Source: Pseudomonadales bacterium
Lineage (GTDB): Bacteria > Pseudomonadota > Gammaproteobacteria > Pseudomonadales > Ketobacteraceae
Length of the DNA stretch: 64,000 nucleotides
Reading direction: 5' to 3'
Assembly (NCBI GenBank): GCA_020062665.1
Contig: JAGUVW010000008.1
Span: 241,823 to 305,822, forward strand
In this document: piece by piece, positions 44,278 to 53,881 of the stretch
Layout: each line of letters begins with the position of its first letter
Numbering within the stretch: position 1 is the stretch's first letter
The notes under the pieces: model-generated
Database searches by the model: none
What the model saw: only the letters and a program-made list of their open reading frames with translations
Told to the model about the DNA's origin: nothing
Made by a program: the position numbers and the translations under genes

Positions 44278-46668
44278 ATGCAGCAGACGCTTTCCCCCAA
44301 ACGCCGTATCGCCATGATCCGCACGGTAATCACGCGCATCATGGAGCGCACCCCGCCTGCCCAGGTCAGCACTTTTGATCCCGCTCATATCAGCCAGCGT
44401 GCAGGGCGCATCGAGTTCGTGCGCGATGCCAACGGCGTGGCGCATATCTACGCCGAGGTGGAGGCAGACCTGTACCGGGCCGTGGGCTATCTGCAGGGGC
44501 GCGAACGGCTGATCACCATCGAGGCACTGCGCCATCTGGGGTCGGGGCGGCTGTCCGAGTTTCTGGTGAACGTGCGCATTCCCCGCGGTGTGGATCACTT
44601 CGGCGGGCTCAAGGTGGGCGAGATCGACGCTTTTCTGCGGCCGCTGGGGTTCGAGCGCGAGGCGCAACGGGATTTTCCCCTGCTGAGTGAACCGGCGCGG
44701 CGCTGCCTGCAGGCCTTTTCCGACGGCATGAACGACGCCCTGCGCGCCTACGAAGGCAATTATCCGGCGGAATTCCTGGTGGCCGGTACCATTCGCCCGT
44801 GGACACCGCAGGACTGCCTGCTGTTGGCGCGGGCCAGTGCATTGGTGGTGAGCCTGATGCCGCTGGAGAACGAACTCACCTTCGACAACATCCGCAATCA
44901 GGAAGGCGATGCGGTGGCACGGCAACTCTATCCAGATGCACCCTGGCAGCAGGCGCCGGACGTGGCTCCCGGTGGTGGCAGCGGCATTCCCGACGGCCCC
45001 CTCGATCCCCCTAACATGGGCAGCAACAACTGGGCGGTGGCGGGCAGTCGCACGGCCAGTGGCAAGCCCCTGTACTGCAATGATCCTCACGTGCCGCTGA
45101 TTCCCGCACCCACGTACTGGCATCACGTGCATCTGGAGTGCCCGGAGTACCGTGTGCAGGGTGGCCTGTATCCGGGTTATCCCGGCATGGGCTGGGGCCA
45201 CAATGGCGCCATCGCCTGGGGCGTCACCACCGCTTTCCGCGACGCCTGGGATCTGTTCCGCATCGAGCGTCTGCCCAACGACAGCCAGCGTTATCGCACG
45301 CCAACCGGCAGCGCCCCGATCAGCCGCCATCGCGAAGTGCACCGCTCCCGTTTTGGGAAAGAAGAGGTGCTGGAATGGGAAAGCTGCGACCACGGCATCC
45401 TCTACCCCGATTGGCGTCATCATGATGGCAGCGATCTGGCGCTGAAATTTGCCGACGCCGATCTGGCGGCGCATTTCGAAGGCCATCGTGCGCTGTATGC
45501 AGCGCAGACGGTGGAGCAGACGCAGCGCGCACTGGCGCAACTCAATCGCGGCCCGTTCGACTTCAACATGGTGTATGCCCACAAGGACGGCCATATCGCC
45601 TGGGAACCGATCGGCCAGTTGCCGCGCCGCAAGCAGGACGGTCTGTTCATCCGCAACGCCAGCGATCCCAATGCCGGCTGGGAAGGCTATCTGGACTTCA
45701 GCGAGAATCCGAAAATCATCAATCCGGAAAACGGCATTGTGGTGAGCGCGAACAGCGACACCGACCCGGATCAGTATCCACTGATCGGCACCCGCGTGCA
45801 CTGCGAACCGCGCTATCGCCAGGAGCGCATTACAGACTGGTTGCTGCGGAGCGAGCGTCACGATGTCGCATCCATGCAAGCGCTGCAGAAGGATGTCTAC
45901 AGCGGCTACGGTGCTGCATTGCTGAAACCACTGTGCACGCCGCTGCGGCTGGCGAATCTGGATGCGGGGGAACGCACCGCACTGGATTACCTGCAGCAGT
46001 GGGACGGCCATTTCAGCGTGGATTCCGTGGGCGCCTGCGTGTTCTTCGTCCTGCGCAAAAAGCTGGCGGAGCAGGTGTTCATGAATCTGCTGGGCGGCCC
46101 CTCGGCCAAACGCTTCACCCACGGCCAGCGTGCCATCCCCCGTCTCGACAAACTGCTGATGGATGAACAGGATTCCCTGCGCGACCTGATCCAGCAGACC
46201 ACCGGGCGCAACCTGGATGAGTGGATCGTGCAGGCATTTGGCAAAACCGTCATCAAACTCCGGCGTGCGTTGGGGGATGATCCCGCCGACTGGCAATGGG
46301 GCAACTATCATCGAGTCCGTATCGGCACTGTGCTGGGCGACATCCCCGGCCTGCGCAAAGGCTGGCTGGCGCTCGAAGGCCCGATGCCCGGCGAGAACAA
46401 CACAGTGAGTCCGTCGGTCTCGATTCCCGACGGCAAAAAACTCCGTGCCTTCGTGGGGGCCAGCACCCGTTTCATCTGCGATCTGGCGCATCCGGAGGAA
46501 GCCTGGTTTTCTCACTGCGCCGGCCCTTCCGCCGATCCTGCGACGCCGTACTTTCAATCGCTGAGCGAGCAGTGGCTGGCATTCGGCTATTTCAAATCCG
46601 CACTGTGGAAGGCGGAGGACGTTCCCGGCGTGATCGAGCGGTATGTGCTGGATGCGCCGTTGAATTGA
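44278..46668 (+). CDS. Penicillin acylase family Ntn-hydrolase
   Basis: 796 residues. An autoprocessing Ntn-hydrolase with the expected new N-terminal nucleophile at Ser249 (GSNNWAVAGSRTASGKPL), alpha-chain pattern VRDANGVAHIYAEVEADLYRAVGYLQGRERL, and beta-chain contacts YHVHLECP-type (WHHVHLECPEYRVQG) and WGHNGAIAWGVTT. Members cleave penicillins, cephalosporins or acyl-homoserine lactones. Unlike most family members, no signal peptide is visible (MQQTLSPKRRIAMIRTVITR), so it may be cytoplasmic or use a later start. The leader carries strong inverted repeats. Substrate unknown. Confidence 0.88.
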   Translation: MQQTLSPKRRIAMIRTVITRIMERTPPAQVSTFDPAHISQRAGRIEFVRDANGVAHIYAEVEADLYRAVGYLQGRERLITIEALRHLGSGRLSEFLVNVRIPRGVDHFGGLKVGEIDAFLRPLGFEREAQRDFPLLSEPARRCLQAFSDGMNDALRAYEGNYPAEFLVAGTIRPWTPQDCLLLARASALVVSLMPLENELTFDNIRNQEGDAVARQLYPDAPWQQAPDVAPGGGSGIPDGPLDPPNMGSNNWAVAGSRTASGKPLYCNDPHVPLIPAPTYWHHVHLECPEYRVQGGLYPGYPGMGWGHNGAIAWGVTTAFRDAWDLFRIERLPNDSQRYRTPTGSAPISRHREVHRSRFGKEEVLEWESCDHGILYPDWRHHDGSDLALKFADADLAAHFEGHRALYAAQTVEQTQRALAQLNRGPFDFNMVYAHKDGHIAWEPIGQLPRRKQDGLFIRNASDPNAGWEGYLDFSENPKIINPENGIVVSANSDTDPDQYPLIGTRVHCEPRYRQERITDWLLRSERHDVASMQALQKDVYSGYGAALLKPLCTPLRLANLDAGERTALDYLQQWDGHFSVDSVGACVFFVLRKKLAEQVFMNLLGGPSAKRFTHGQRAIPRLDKLLMDEQDSLRDLIQQTTGRNLDEWIVQAFGKTVIKLRRALGDDPADWQWGNYHRVRIGTVLGDIPGLRKGWLALEGPMPGENNTVSPSVSIPDGKKLRAFVGASTRFICDLAHPEEAWFSHCAGPSADPATPYFQSLSEQWLAFGYFKSALWKAEDVPGVIERYVLDAPLN

Positions 46669-46702
46669 TCGTTCTGGACGTGGTTGCAGTGAGCGATTAT
46701 GT

Positions 46703-46729
46703 TTGATGTCAGACAGTTAGTGACATCAA
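46703..46729 (+). promoter_or_regulatory. Dyad in the asnS leader
   Basis: A perfect 9-bp inverted repeat TTGATGTCA / TGACATCAA with a 9-base loop, ending 14 bases before the asnS start and just before the AAAGGA ribosome site. Operator or RNA hairpin. Confidence 0.45.
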
Positions 46730-46743
46730 CAAAAGGAAACTCT

Positions 46744-48144
46744 ATGCAATGGCCTCTCCGCATCGCGGATCTTCTGGCAGGCAAGGCAGCGGTTGACAGC
46801 ACCGTCACCGTGAAAGGCTGGGTGCGCACCCGGCGCGATTCCAAAGCAGGATTCTCGTTTATCAACATCCACGACGGCTCCTGCTTTGACGGCATCCAGA
46901 TCATCGCCGAGCAGACGCTGGCGAATTATCAGGAGGAAATCCTCAAACTGGGCGCCGGCTGCAGCGTCAGCGTGACCGGCACCCTGGTGGCATCGCAAGG
47001 CAAGGAACAGGCGGTGGAAGTGAAAGCGGAACAGCTCACCGTGCTGGGCTGGGTGGACGACCCCGAAACCTATCCCGTCGCCAAGAAACGCCACACCTTC
47101 GAATACCTGCGCAGCGTGGCCCATCTGCGGCCCCGCACCAACACGTTCGGTGCCATGGCGCGCATCCGCAACACGGCGTCGCAGGCCATTCACCGCTACT
47201 TTCACGAGCGTGGTTTCTACTGGGTGAACACGCCGATCATCACCGCCAGTGATTGCGAAGGGGCGGGGGAGCTGTTTCGCGTCAGCACGCTCGATCTGCT
47301 CAACCTGCCGCGCACGGACAAAGGCGCCATCGATTTCAGCAAGGATTTTTTCGGCTCGGAATCCTATCTCACCGTGTCCGGCCAGCTGAACGGCGAAGCC
47401 TACTGCACCGCCCTGTCGCGCATCTACACCTTCGGCCCCACCTTTCGCGCCGAGAACTCCAACACCAGCCGTCACCTGGCGGAATTCTGGATGGTGGAGC
47501 CGGAAGTCGCCTTCGCCGATCTGAAGCAGAATGCCGACATGGCAGAGGAATTCCTGCAGTACGTGTTCACCGCCGTGCTGAACGAGCGCCAGGACGACAT
47601 GGCATTCTTCGACCAGCACATCAGCAAGGGCGTCATCGAGCGGCTCGAAGGCGTGGTGAAATCCCAGTTCGCGCGCATGGATTACAGCGATGCCATCACC
47701 GTGCTGCAGAAATCCGGCAAGCCGTTTGAATTCCCGGTGCAGTGGGGCCTCGACCTGCAGTCGGAGCACGAGCGCTATCTGGCGGAAGAATATGTGGGCC
47801 GCCCGGTGATCCTGATGAACTATCCGCAGGCCATCAAGGCGTTCTACATGCGCGCCAACGACGACGGCAAAACCTGCGCGGCGATGGACGTGCTGGCCCC
47901 TGGCATAGGCGAGATCATTGGCGGCAGCCAGCGGGAAGAACGTCTGGATCTGCTGGATGCGAAGATGCAGGCGATGGGGCTGCAGGAAGGGCTCTGGTGG
48001 TACCGCGACCTGCGCCGCTATGGCACCGTGCCGCACGCCGGTTTTGGCCTGGGCTTCGAGCGCCTGCTCACCTACATCACCGGCATGGAAAACATCCGCG
48101 ACGCCATTCCCTTCCCCCGCGTGCCGGGCAGTGCCCAGTTCTAA
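46744..48144 (+). CDS. asnS: Asparagine-tRNA ligase AsnS
   Basis: 466 residues from ATG 46744 (AAAGGA at about -8). Class IIb synthetase: N-terminal OB-fold anticodon domain ([20 protein letters not shown]), motif 2 ([21 protein letters not shown]) and motif 3 ([21 protein letters not shown]). MVEPEVAF and the insertion pattern are AsnRS-like rather than AspRS-like. Charges tRNA-Asn with asparagine. Confidence 0.96.
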   Translation: MQWPLRIADLLAGKAAVDSTVTVKGWVRTRRDSKAGFSFINIHDGSCFDGIQIIAEQTLANYQEEILKLGAGCSVSVTGTLVASQGKEQAVEVKAEQLTVLGWVDDPETYPVAKKRHTFEYLRSVAHLRPRTNTFGAMARIRNTASQAIHRYFHERGFYWVNTPIITASDCEGAGELFRVSTLDLLNLPRTDKGAIDFSKDFFGSESYLTVSGQLNGEAYCTALSRIYTFGPTFRAENSNTSRHLAEFWMVEPEVAFADLKQNADMAEEFLQYVFTAVLNERQDDMAFFDQHISKGVIERLEGVVKSQFARMDYSDAITVLQKSGKPFEFPVQWGLDLQSEHERYLAEEYVGRPVILMNYPQAIKAFYMRANDDGKTCAAMDVLAPGIGEIIGGSQREERLDLLDAKMQAMGLQEGLWWYRDLRRYGTVPHAGFGLGFERLLTYITGMENIRDAIPFPRVPGSAQF

Positions 48145-48166
48145 ATCTGATCATTAACGGTTATAG

Positions 48167-48196
48167 TCAGGGGCGAGTCCTAAGCCCCTGATTCTT
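48167..48196 (+). terminator. Probable terminator after asnS
   Basis: TCAGGGGC / GCCCCTGA stem with a 9-base loop, then TTCTTC. Lies 22 bases past the asnS stop. The T-tract is weak. Confidence 0.5.
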
Positions 48197-48315
48197 CACT
48201 GATAACAATATCAAACAAAAAGCGTACGGTTAAAAATGCACCAGGCTGGCACCATTCGCCAGTTATGTTCGGCATCCCGTTGTATCCAGTCGCGTAAGCG
48301 CAGGTTATAGAAGTC

Positions 48316-49239
48316 GTGTTTGAAAGCCCGGAACTCAAGAATTTATCCCGCTATGTCCGCTCTTATCTGGGCGGCCTGAAAACCCTGTGTGTCGAAGTGG
48401 ACAAGCAGGAATGGAAATACCTCGAAGGTGGCAAAGGGGAGACGGTGGTTTTCCTGCACGGTGGCCTCGGGTCGAAGACGCAGTGGCGCAGCGTCATGCA
48501 GGATTACCTGCCGGAATACCGGGTGATTGCCATCGACGTTCCGGGACTGTACGTCAATCAAAGTTTCCGTTTCCGCAAGCATTCTTATCGCCAGTTCGGC
48601 GTGTGGTTGACGACGGTTTTCGAATCATTGCGGCTGGGGCCGGTGCATTTGGTGGGGATGTCACTCGGCAGCTCCATAGCCGCATATTATGCGGCCCAGA
48701 ACCCGCAGCAGGTGAAGTCTCTGGTGTTGCTGTCCTTTCCTACAGTGGTATTCGGTACCGACCAGGATGCCGCAGCAGCAGTGAGCGAAATGTTTGATGC
48801 AGCCAATCTGCGGACAGTCGAGGCTCTTCAGCTCGCCTACAGTCGGCTTTACTACAAGGCGCCGGTGGTTCCGCGGATTGTGTTGCGCTACAACTTGCGG
48901 GAGTTTCGCAAATATCAGGATACGTTGCCGATGGTTCTGCAGGAGATGCTTGAATCCCGGCCTGTCCTGGTGGCTGGGATGCGGCAGATCAAGGCACCGA
49001 CCCTCGTGCTGCACGGCATGGAAGATCACATTGCTCCCCCCATGGACTTGAGTGAATGGCAACGCCGTATTCCTCACGTCCAGTACCACGAAATCCCCGA
49101 ATGCGGCCACATGATCCACATCGAAAAGCCCGATGAGGTTGCCCGCCTGCACAAGGCACTGCTGCGCAATGCCCCGCAACTGGCCCGTCAGGTCAGGGAA
49201 CAGGAAGACGAAACCGGCCGTTTTGTCACTCATGACTGA
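48316..49239 (+). CDS. Alpha/beta hydrolase
   Basis: 307 residues from GTG 48316. An alpha/beta-hydrolase core: oxyanion segment VFLHGGLGSKTQWR, nucleophile in LVGMSLGSSIAAYYAA, acid Asp in LHGMEDHIAPP and catalytic His in ECGHMIHIEKPDEV. Full catalytic triad. Similar to lipases, esterases and MhpC-like hydrolases; the substrate cannot be assigned. No signal peptide. The spacer before it is about 170 bases and holds only the asnS terminator hairpin. Confidence 0.83.
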   Translation: MFESPELKNLSRYVRSYLGGLKTLCVEVDKQEWKYLEGGKGETVVFLHGGLGSKTQWRSVMQDYLPEYRVIAIDVPGLYVNQSFRFRKHSYRQFGVWLTTVFESLRLGPVHLVGMSLGSSIAAYYAAQNPQQVKSLVLLSFPTVVFGTDQDAAAAVSEMFDAANLRTVEALQLAYSRLYYKAPVVPRIVLRYNLREFRKYQDTLPMVLQEMLESRPVLVAGMRQIKAPTLVLHGMEDHIAPPMDLSEWQRRIPHVQYHEIPECGHMIHIEKPDEVARLHKALLRNAPQLARQVREQEDETGRFVTHD

Positions 49240-49315
49240 AACGAACCGGGTTGGGGTGGTGAAGTTCTGATCTCTCCACTATAGTTCTGGAGTCGAATCA
49301 AGCCATTACCTCATC

Positions 49316-50605
49316 ATGACAAAAACCAGAGGTGTTGCGTTGAAGGCAACCGCGCGGCCACTCATCCTGCTGCCCCTGTTGAGTACGCCTGTCGTGCAGA
49401 TCAGCCTGCAATGGTGTCTGCAGCAATTCACATCACTGTCTGCGCCGTCCCAGTGGTGGCTGGCGGGTGCCGGTGCCCTCGTGGTGGGGCTGCTGCTGTT
49501 CGCCGTGGTGGAGCGCGTCCGCCAGCGACGGGGCATGAAACCGTTGCGCCAGTTGGCCAGCGCCATTCGCCAGCGCACGGTGAACCAGCAATTCCACAAG
49601 CCGCTGGAACTCGCACCGGGAACTTTCACGGCCGAACTGGTGGATGAGCTCAACCGCTTGCTGCGCCTGGTGGATCGGCACCGGCAACAGCAACAGGAAC
49701 TGATCGCGGAGCTGCAGCAACAGGTCGTAACCCGATCCGACGCACTGCAAGATGAAATCAACGCCCGCAAATCCGCCCAGGAAAAGCTGCAAACCCTGGC
49801 GCGGGAACTGGACAACCGCAACCGGCAGCTGGAAACCAGCCTGCGTGCCAGCCAGTCCGCCGACAAAGCCAAGGCAGAATTCCTTGCCAACATGAGCCAC
49901 GAAATCCGCACGCCGCTCAATGCGGTGCTGGGTGTTGCCAGCCTGCTGGATCGTTCGCCACTGAATGATCGCCAGCGCCAGCAACTGGGCATGATTTTCG
50001 AATCCGGCAAAGCGCTGCTGGGCATTCTCAGCGACATCATGGATTACGTGCGCATCGAGGCCGGTGAAATCGCCCTGGATGCCTTTCCGTTCAATCTCGA
50101 TGATCTCATCCAGACCATCATGAACCGTCATCGCGAAGAAGCGCTCGCCCGGGGCCTGCATTATGAATACAGCTATGCGCCGGGATTGCCGAAACTTTTT
50201 CTGGGTGACGGCGCGCGCCTGCAGCAGCTGGTGAACAACATCATCGACAACGCCATCAAATTTACCCACGAAGGCTTTGTCGAAGTGCAGGTGTCTGGTG
50301 TGGCGCTGCAGAACAGAACTTATCTGATCTGCATCGACGTGCAGGACACCGGCATCGGCATCGCCGACGAGTTGCGGGAAAATCTGTTCAAGGTATTTTC
50401 GCAGGGTGATGGGTCCTCCACGCGCGCCTATGGTGGCAGTGGTTTGGGCCTAGCCATCAGTTCGCGTCTGTTGCGTTTGATGCAGGGTTCGCTCAGTTTG
50501 CAGACGGAAGTGGGCGCCGGTTCGTTGTTCCGCATCGAGCTGCCGCTTACCCTGTATCAGGAAGTAGCCATCACCGAAGCCGCGTTGTCATCGCCCCACG
50601 ATTGA
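49316..50605 (+). CDS. Membrane sensor histidine kinase
   Basis: 429 residues. One or two N-terminal membrane helices (ARPLILLPLLSTPVVQISL and WWLAGAGALVVGLLLFAV), a HAMP-like and coiled-coil linker, then a HisKA domain with His195 in NMSHEIRTPLNAVLG and an ATPase with N-box IDNAIKFTHEGFVEV and G-boxes DTGIGIADEL and YGGSGLGLAISSRLL. No receiver or partner regulator gene is adjacent, so it is an orphan. The periplasmic loop is very short, so the signal may be sensed in the membrane. Confidence 0.9.
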   Translation: MTKTRGVALKATARPLILLPLLSTPVVQISLQWCLQQFTSLSAPSQWWLAGAGALVVGLLLFAVVERVRQRRGMKPLRQLASAIRQRTVNQQFHKPLELAPGTFTAELVDELNRLLRLVDRHRQQQQELIAELQQQVVTRSDALQDEINARKSAQEKLQTLARELDNRNRQLETSLRASQSADKAKAEFLANMSHEIRTPLNAVLGVASLLDRSPLNDRQRQQLGMIFESGKALLGILSDIMDYVRIEAGEIALDAFPFNLDDLIQTIMNRHREEALARGLHYEYSYAPGLPKLFLGDGARLQQLVNNIIDNAIKFTHEGFVEVQVSGVALQNRTYLICIDVQDTGIGIADELRENLFKVFSQGDGSSTRAYGGSGLGLAISSRLLRLMQGSLSLQTEVGAGSLFRIELPLTLYQEVAITEAALSSPHD

Positions 50606-50910
50606 TTGACGTCTCGCCTTTAGTTTCATTCTGCGCTGAATGCCAACGTTCTGATTTGGCTCGCGACGCTGGAAATGTGCTCAGCCGATCCTTCCAATTT
50701 TAAAAAACGATTTCTTCTAAAAACCTAACGGCTTTATGCAGCCTGTTTATGTGTGCGGTAGCGTGACAGTGCTGCTGCAATAGCGCATTACTATGAACGG
50801 AATTTACAGATTCAATTTTATTATTCCCGCCCAAGTGACTAAGATGCAGCGTGAGAGGGTTTCCTGTTTTGCAGTCTGGAAAAGTAACCACGACAACAAG
50901 GAGAGGAAAC
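50606..50910. other. 305-bp spacer before the rubrerythrin operon
   Basis: A comparatively A/T-rich gap holding the expected promoter of the rubrerythrin operon. I see no gene, no clear hairpin and no confident -35/-10 pair. The ribosome site AAGGAGAGG is at its right end. Confidence 0.4.
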
Positions 50911-51330
50911 ATGGCACTCAAAGGCTCGAAAACCGAACAGAATCTCAAGGACGCATTTGCAGGCGAATCCCAGGCCAATCGTCGCTATCTCTATTTTGCA
51001 GCCAAGGCCGACGTGGAAGGTTACAACGATGTGGCTGCAGTGTTCCGTTCCACCGCTGAAGGCGAAACCGGTCATGCCCACGGCCATCTGGAATATCTGG
51101 AAGAAGTGGGCGATCCCGCTACCGGTTTGCCCATCGGCCCCACCGCATCCAACCTGAAAGCTGCCATCGCCGGCGAAACCCACGAATACACCGATATGTA
51201 TCCCGGCATGGCCAAAACGGCTCGCGGCGAAGGTTTCGACGAAGTGGCCGACTGGTTTGAAACGCTGGCGAAAGCCGAGCGCAGTCACGCCAACCGCTTC
51301 CAGAAAGCATTGGACACCCTGAACGCCTGA
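50911..51330 (+). CDS. Rubrerythrin (no rubredoxin domain)
   Basis: 139 residues from ATG 50911. A ferritin-like four-helix di-iron protein: paired ExxH-type ligands in [55 protein letters not shown] and [14 protein letters not shown]. The C-terminal rubredoxin-like domain of classical rubrerythrins is absent. A peroxide-scavenging role is likely. It opens a three-gene unit with a Cys-rich Fe-S protein (75 bases on) and a DUF3501 protein, an arrangement that recurs in bacterial genomes. Confidence 0.9.
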   Translation: MALKGSKTEQNLKDAFAGESQANRRYLYFAAKADVEGYNDVAAVFRSTAEGETGHAHGHLEYLEEVGDPATGLPIGPTASNLKAAIAGETHEYTDMYPGMAKTARGEGFDEVADWFETLAKAERSHANRFQKALDTLNA

Positions 51331-51404
51331 CACCTTGGCCCACCTGCCGTGCCCGTCGCGGCAGGCGGGCTAGATGTTTCTGGCAACCAACGCGGAGCAC
51401 TGTC

Positions 51405-52766
51405 ATGTCGAGTGAAAAACTCAGCATGCGGGAAGGCGCGCCCAGGGAAGGCAGTCTGGAAGCACCCACCCGTCATCCCATTGACTGGCAATCGCCGGAT
51501 TTTTACGACGCTCACAAGCTGGAGCAGGAGCTTGAGCGCGTGTTCGACATCTGTCACGGCTGCCGGCGCTGTGTGAACCTGTGCAACGCGTTTCCCACGC
51601 TGTTTGATCTGGTGGATGAATCACCCACGCTGGAACTGGATGGCGTCGACAAAACGCATTTCATCAAGGTGGTGGATGAGTGCTACCTGTGTGATATGTG
51701 TTACATGAGCAAATGTCCCTATGTGCCGCCCCACGAGTGGAATGTGGATTTTCCCCACCTGATGCTGCGCGCCAAGGCCGTGAAATTCAAAAAAGGGGAA
51801 ACGCTGTTTCGCGATCGCTTTCTGACGAGCACAGATGCCGTGGCGAAGATGATCACTACCATTCCGATGGTGGATGCAGTGGTCAACCATTTCAACGCGC
51901 AACCGCCCGTGCGCAACGTGCTGGAAAAAACGCTGGGTGTGCATCACGATGCTGTGCTGCCCACCTATCACCACAACACCTTGCGCAAGCGCGTGGCAGG
52001 GCAGGTTAAGTCGCTGACGCCTGTCCCGACAGAACAGACCAGCGGCAAGGTTGCCCTGTTCGCCACCTGCTACGGTAATTACAACAGCCCGCATTTGGGT
52101 GATGACTTTTTCAAGGTGTTCCAGCACAACGGCATTCACATCGAACTGGTGCCGCAGGAGCAGTGCTGTGGCATGCCCAAGCTGGAGCTGGGGGATCTGG
52201 AAGCGGTGGCGCGCGCCAGAGACGCCAACATTCCCGTGCTGGCTGAGATGATCGATGCGGGCTACGACATCATCGCGCCAGTGCCATCCTGCGTGCTGAT
52301 GTTCAAGCAGGAACTGCCGCTGATGTTTCCCCAGGATGCGCAGGTGCAGAAAGTGAAAAGCCGCATGTTCGATCCGTTTGAATATCTGATGCTGCGGCAC
52401 AAGGCGGGTCTGCTGAAAACGGAATTCGCGCAGCCGCTGGGCGATGTCAGCTATCACGTTGCCTGTCACTTGCGGGTGCAGAACATCGGGCTCAAGACGC
52501 GGGATATTCTGCAGCTGGTGCCGGGCACCCAGGTGCAGGCCATCGAGCGCTGTTCCGGCCACGACGGCACTTATGCTGTGAAAACCGAATTCTATGAAGC
52601 TGCCATCAAGATCGGGCGTCCGGTGGCCAAAAAAGTCGATGATAATGCCAACAGCCGTTTCGCCAGCGATTGCCCGATGGCGGCGACGCAGGTGGCGCAT
52701 CTGGCGAAGCGCGACGTTGCAGCGGAACACCCGATGACGTTGCTGCGCATCGCCTACGGACTGTAG
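51405..52766 (+). CDS. Heterodisulfide-reductase-related Fe-S protein (GlpC/CCG family)
   Basis: 453 residues. Two N-terminal [4Fe-4S] motifs: CHGCRRCVNLCNAFP and CYLCDMCYMSKCPYVPP. Two CCG-type cysteine-rich domains follow: FATCYGNYNSPHLG with EQCCGMPKLELGD, then VACHLRVQNIGLK with RCSGHDGTYAVK. The second copy has CSG in place of CCG. This is the architecture of GlpC/HdrD-like electron-transfer proteins, thought to pass electrons to a partner, here perhaps the rubrerythrin. Followed 11 bases later by the DUF3501 gene. Confidence 0.88.
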   Translation: MSSEKLSMREGAPREGSLEAPTRHPIDWQSPDFYDAHKLEQELERVFDICHGCRRCVNLCNAFPTLFDLVDESPTLELDGVDKTHFIKVVDECYLCDMCYMSKCPYVPPHEWNVDFPHLMLRAKAVKFKKGETLFRDRFLTSTDAVAKMITTIPMVDAVVNHFNAQPPVRNVLEKTLGVHHDAVLPTYHHNTLRKRVAGQVKSLTPVPTEQTSGKVALFATCYGNYNSPHLGDDFFKVFQHNGIHIELVPQEQCCGMPKLELGDLEAVARARDANIPVLAEMIDAGYDIIAPVPSCVLMFKQELPLMFPQDAQVQKVKSRMFDPFEYLMLRHKAGLLKTEFAQPLGDVSYHVACHLRVQNIGLKTRDILQLVPGTQVQAIERCSGHDGTYAVKTEFYEAAIKIGRPVAKKVDDNANSRFASDCPMAATQVAHLAKRDVAAEHPMTLLRIAYGL

Positions 52767-52777
52767 AGGATTCCATC

Positions 52778-53359
52778 ATGAAAAAACTCACGCGACAGGA
52801 TCTGTATTCGCTGGAACAGTATGCTGAACGCCGCAATGACATCCGCAAGGAAGTGATGGCGCACAAGCAGAACCGGCGCATTTCCCTGGGCGATCATGTG
52901 CGCCTGCTGTTCGAGGATCGCATCACCATTCACTACCAGATCCAGGAAATGCTGCGGGCCGAACGCATTTTTGAAGCAGCGGGCATTCAGGAGGAACTGG
53001 ATGCCTACAATCCGCTGATTCCCGATGGCGACAACCTGAAAGCGACTTTGCTGATCGAATATGAGGACGTGGCGGAACGCCAGGCGGCGCTGGCGACGCT
53101 AAAAGGCATCGAAAACCGCGTGTGGGTGCAGATCGGTAATCAGAAAGCGTTTGCCATTGCCGACGAAGATCTGGAACGCGAAAACGCCGAAAAGACATCG
53201 AGCGTGCATTTCCTCCGCTTCCAGTTTGATCGCAAGGCAGGGGAGCGCATTCGCAGTGGCGCAGACGTGCGTTTCGGGGTGGATCATCCCGGCTACCAGG
53301 CAACCACCAATGCCACAGCGGAGCAGAAGTATTCACTGGCGCAGGATTTTGTCGACTGA
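52778..53359 (+). CDS. DUF3501 family protein
   Basis: 193 residues from ATG 52778 (AGAGGA at -8); a longer TTG frame would overlap the previous gene by about 100 bases. It has the family start LTRQDLYSLEQYAERRNDIR and RISLGDHVRLLFEDRITIHYQIQEMLRAERI in consecutive segments. No catalytic motif is recognised. Its constant partners are the rubrerythrin and the CCG-type Fe-S protein, so a joint oxidative-stress role is inferred. Confidence 0.88.
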   Translation: MKKLTRQDLYSLEQYAERRNDIRKEVMAHKQNRRISLGDHVRLLFEDRITIHYQIQEMLRAERIFEAAGIQEELDAYNPLIPDGDNLKATLLIEYEDVAERQAALATLKGIENRVWVQIGNQKAFAIADEDLERENAEKTSSVHFLRFQFDRKAGERIRSGADVRFGVDHPGYQATTNATAEQKYSLAQDFVD

Positions 53360-53365
53360 CACCAC

Positions 53366-53401
53366 AAAAAAGCCGCTGACCCAAACCGGGTAGCGGCTTT
53401 T
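53366..53401. terminator. Bidirectional terminator between DUF3501 gene and slyD
   Basis: AAAAGCCGCT / AGCGGCTTTT with an inner ACCC/GGGT extension and A/T tails on both sides; serves both convergent genes. Confidence 0.85.
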
Positions 53402-53419
53402 CGATGGTTCAGCGGTGGA

Positions 53420-53881
53420 TCAATGCACGTGGCCGTGATCGAGCTCTTCCGGGCTGGCAGCGCGTACGTCCGCGATTTGCACGGCAAAGTTCAAACGCAC
53501 ACCGGCCAGTTCGTGGTTACCATCCAGGGTAACGGTTTCTTCGTCCACCGCGATCACGGTGACGGGAATCGGACCTTGTGCGGTCTGGGCCTGGAACTGC
53601 ATGCCGACTTCGATGGTATCGACACCGTCAAAGGCCTCACGTGGCACGGCCTGAATCAGGCTGTCCTGCACCGGGCCATACGCGTCTTCTGCTTCCACTG
53701 TTACCTTGAGGCTGTCACCGGCCACCAGGCCCAGCAGCGCCTGCTCCAGGCCGGGGATGATATTGCCATGGCCCTGCAGGTAACGCAGTGGATCGCGGCC
53801 TTCCGAGGTGTCGATCACGTCGCCTTCATCGTTGGTCAGTGTGTAGTGGATGGATACGACGCAGTTGTCTTGGATTTTCAT
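53420..53881 (-). CDS. slyD: FKBP-type peptidyl-prolyl isomerase SlyD
   Basis: 153 residues. FKBP core with VVSIHYTLTNDEGDVIDTS, PLRYLQGHGNIIPGLEQALLG and the IF chaperone insert (VTVEAEDAYGPVQDSLIQAV). The short C-terminus (DHGHVH) carries a few His that could bind nickel, but it is much shorter than the metal-binding tail of E. coli SlyD. Prolyl isomerase and chaperone activity is expected in the cytoplasm. Confidence 0.9.
   Translation of the reverse strand: MKIQDNCVVSIHYTLTNDEGDVIDTSEGRDPLRYLQGHGNIIPGLEQALLGLVAGDSLKVTVEAEDAYGPVQDSLIQAVPREAFDGVDTIEVGMQFQAQTAQGPIPVTVIAVDEETVTLDGNHELAGVRLNFAVQIADVRAASPEELDHGHVH

Noticed and set aside
44095..46557. 820-residue open frame on the minus strand
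   Set aside because: It is antisense to the acylase gene over its whole length. The plus-strand protein has clear Ntn-hydrolase motifs; the antisense product is His/Arg-rich with no domain. High G+C third positions create such shadows.
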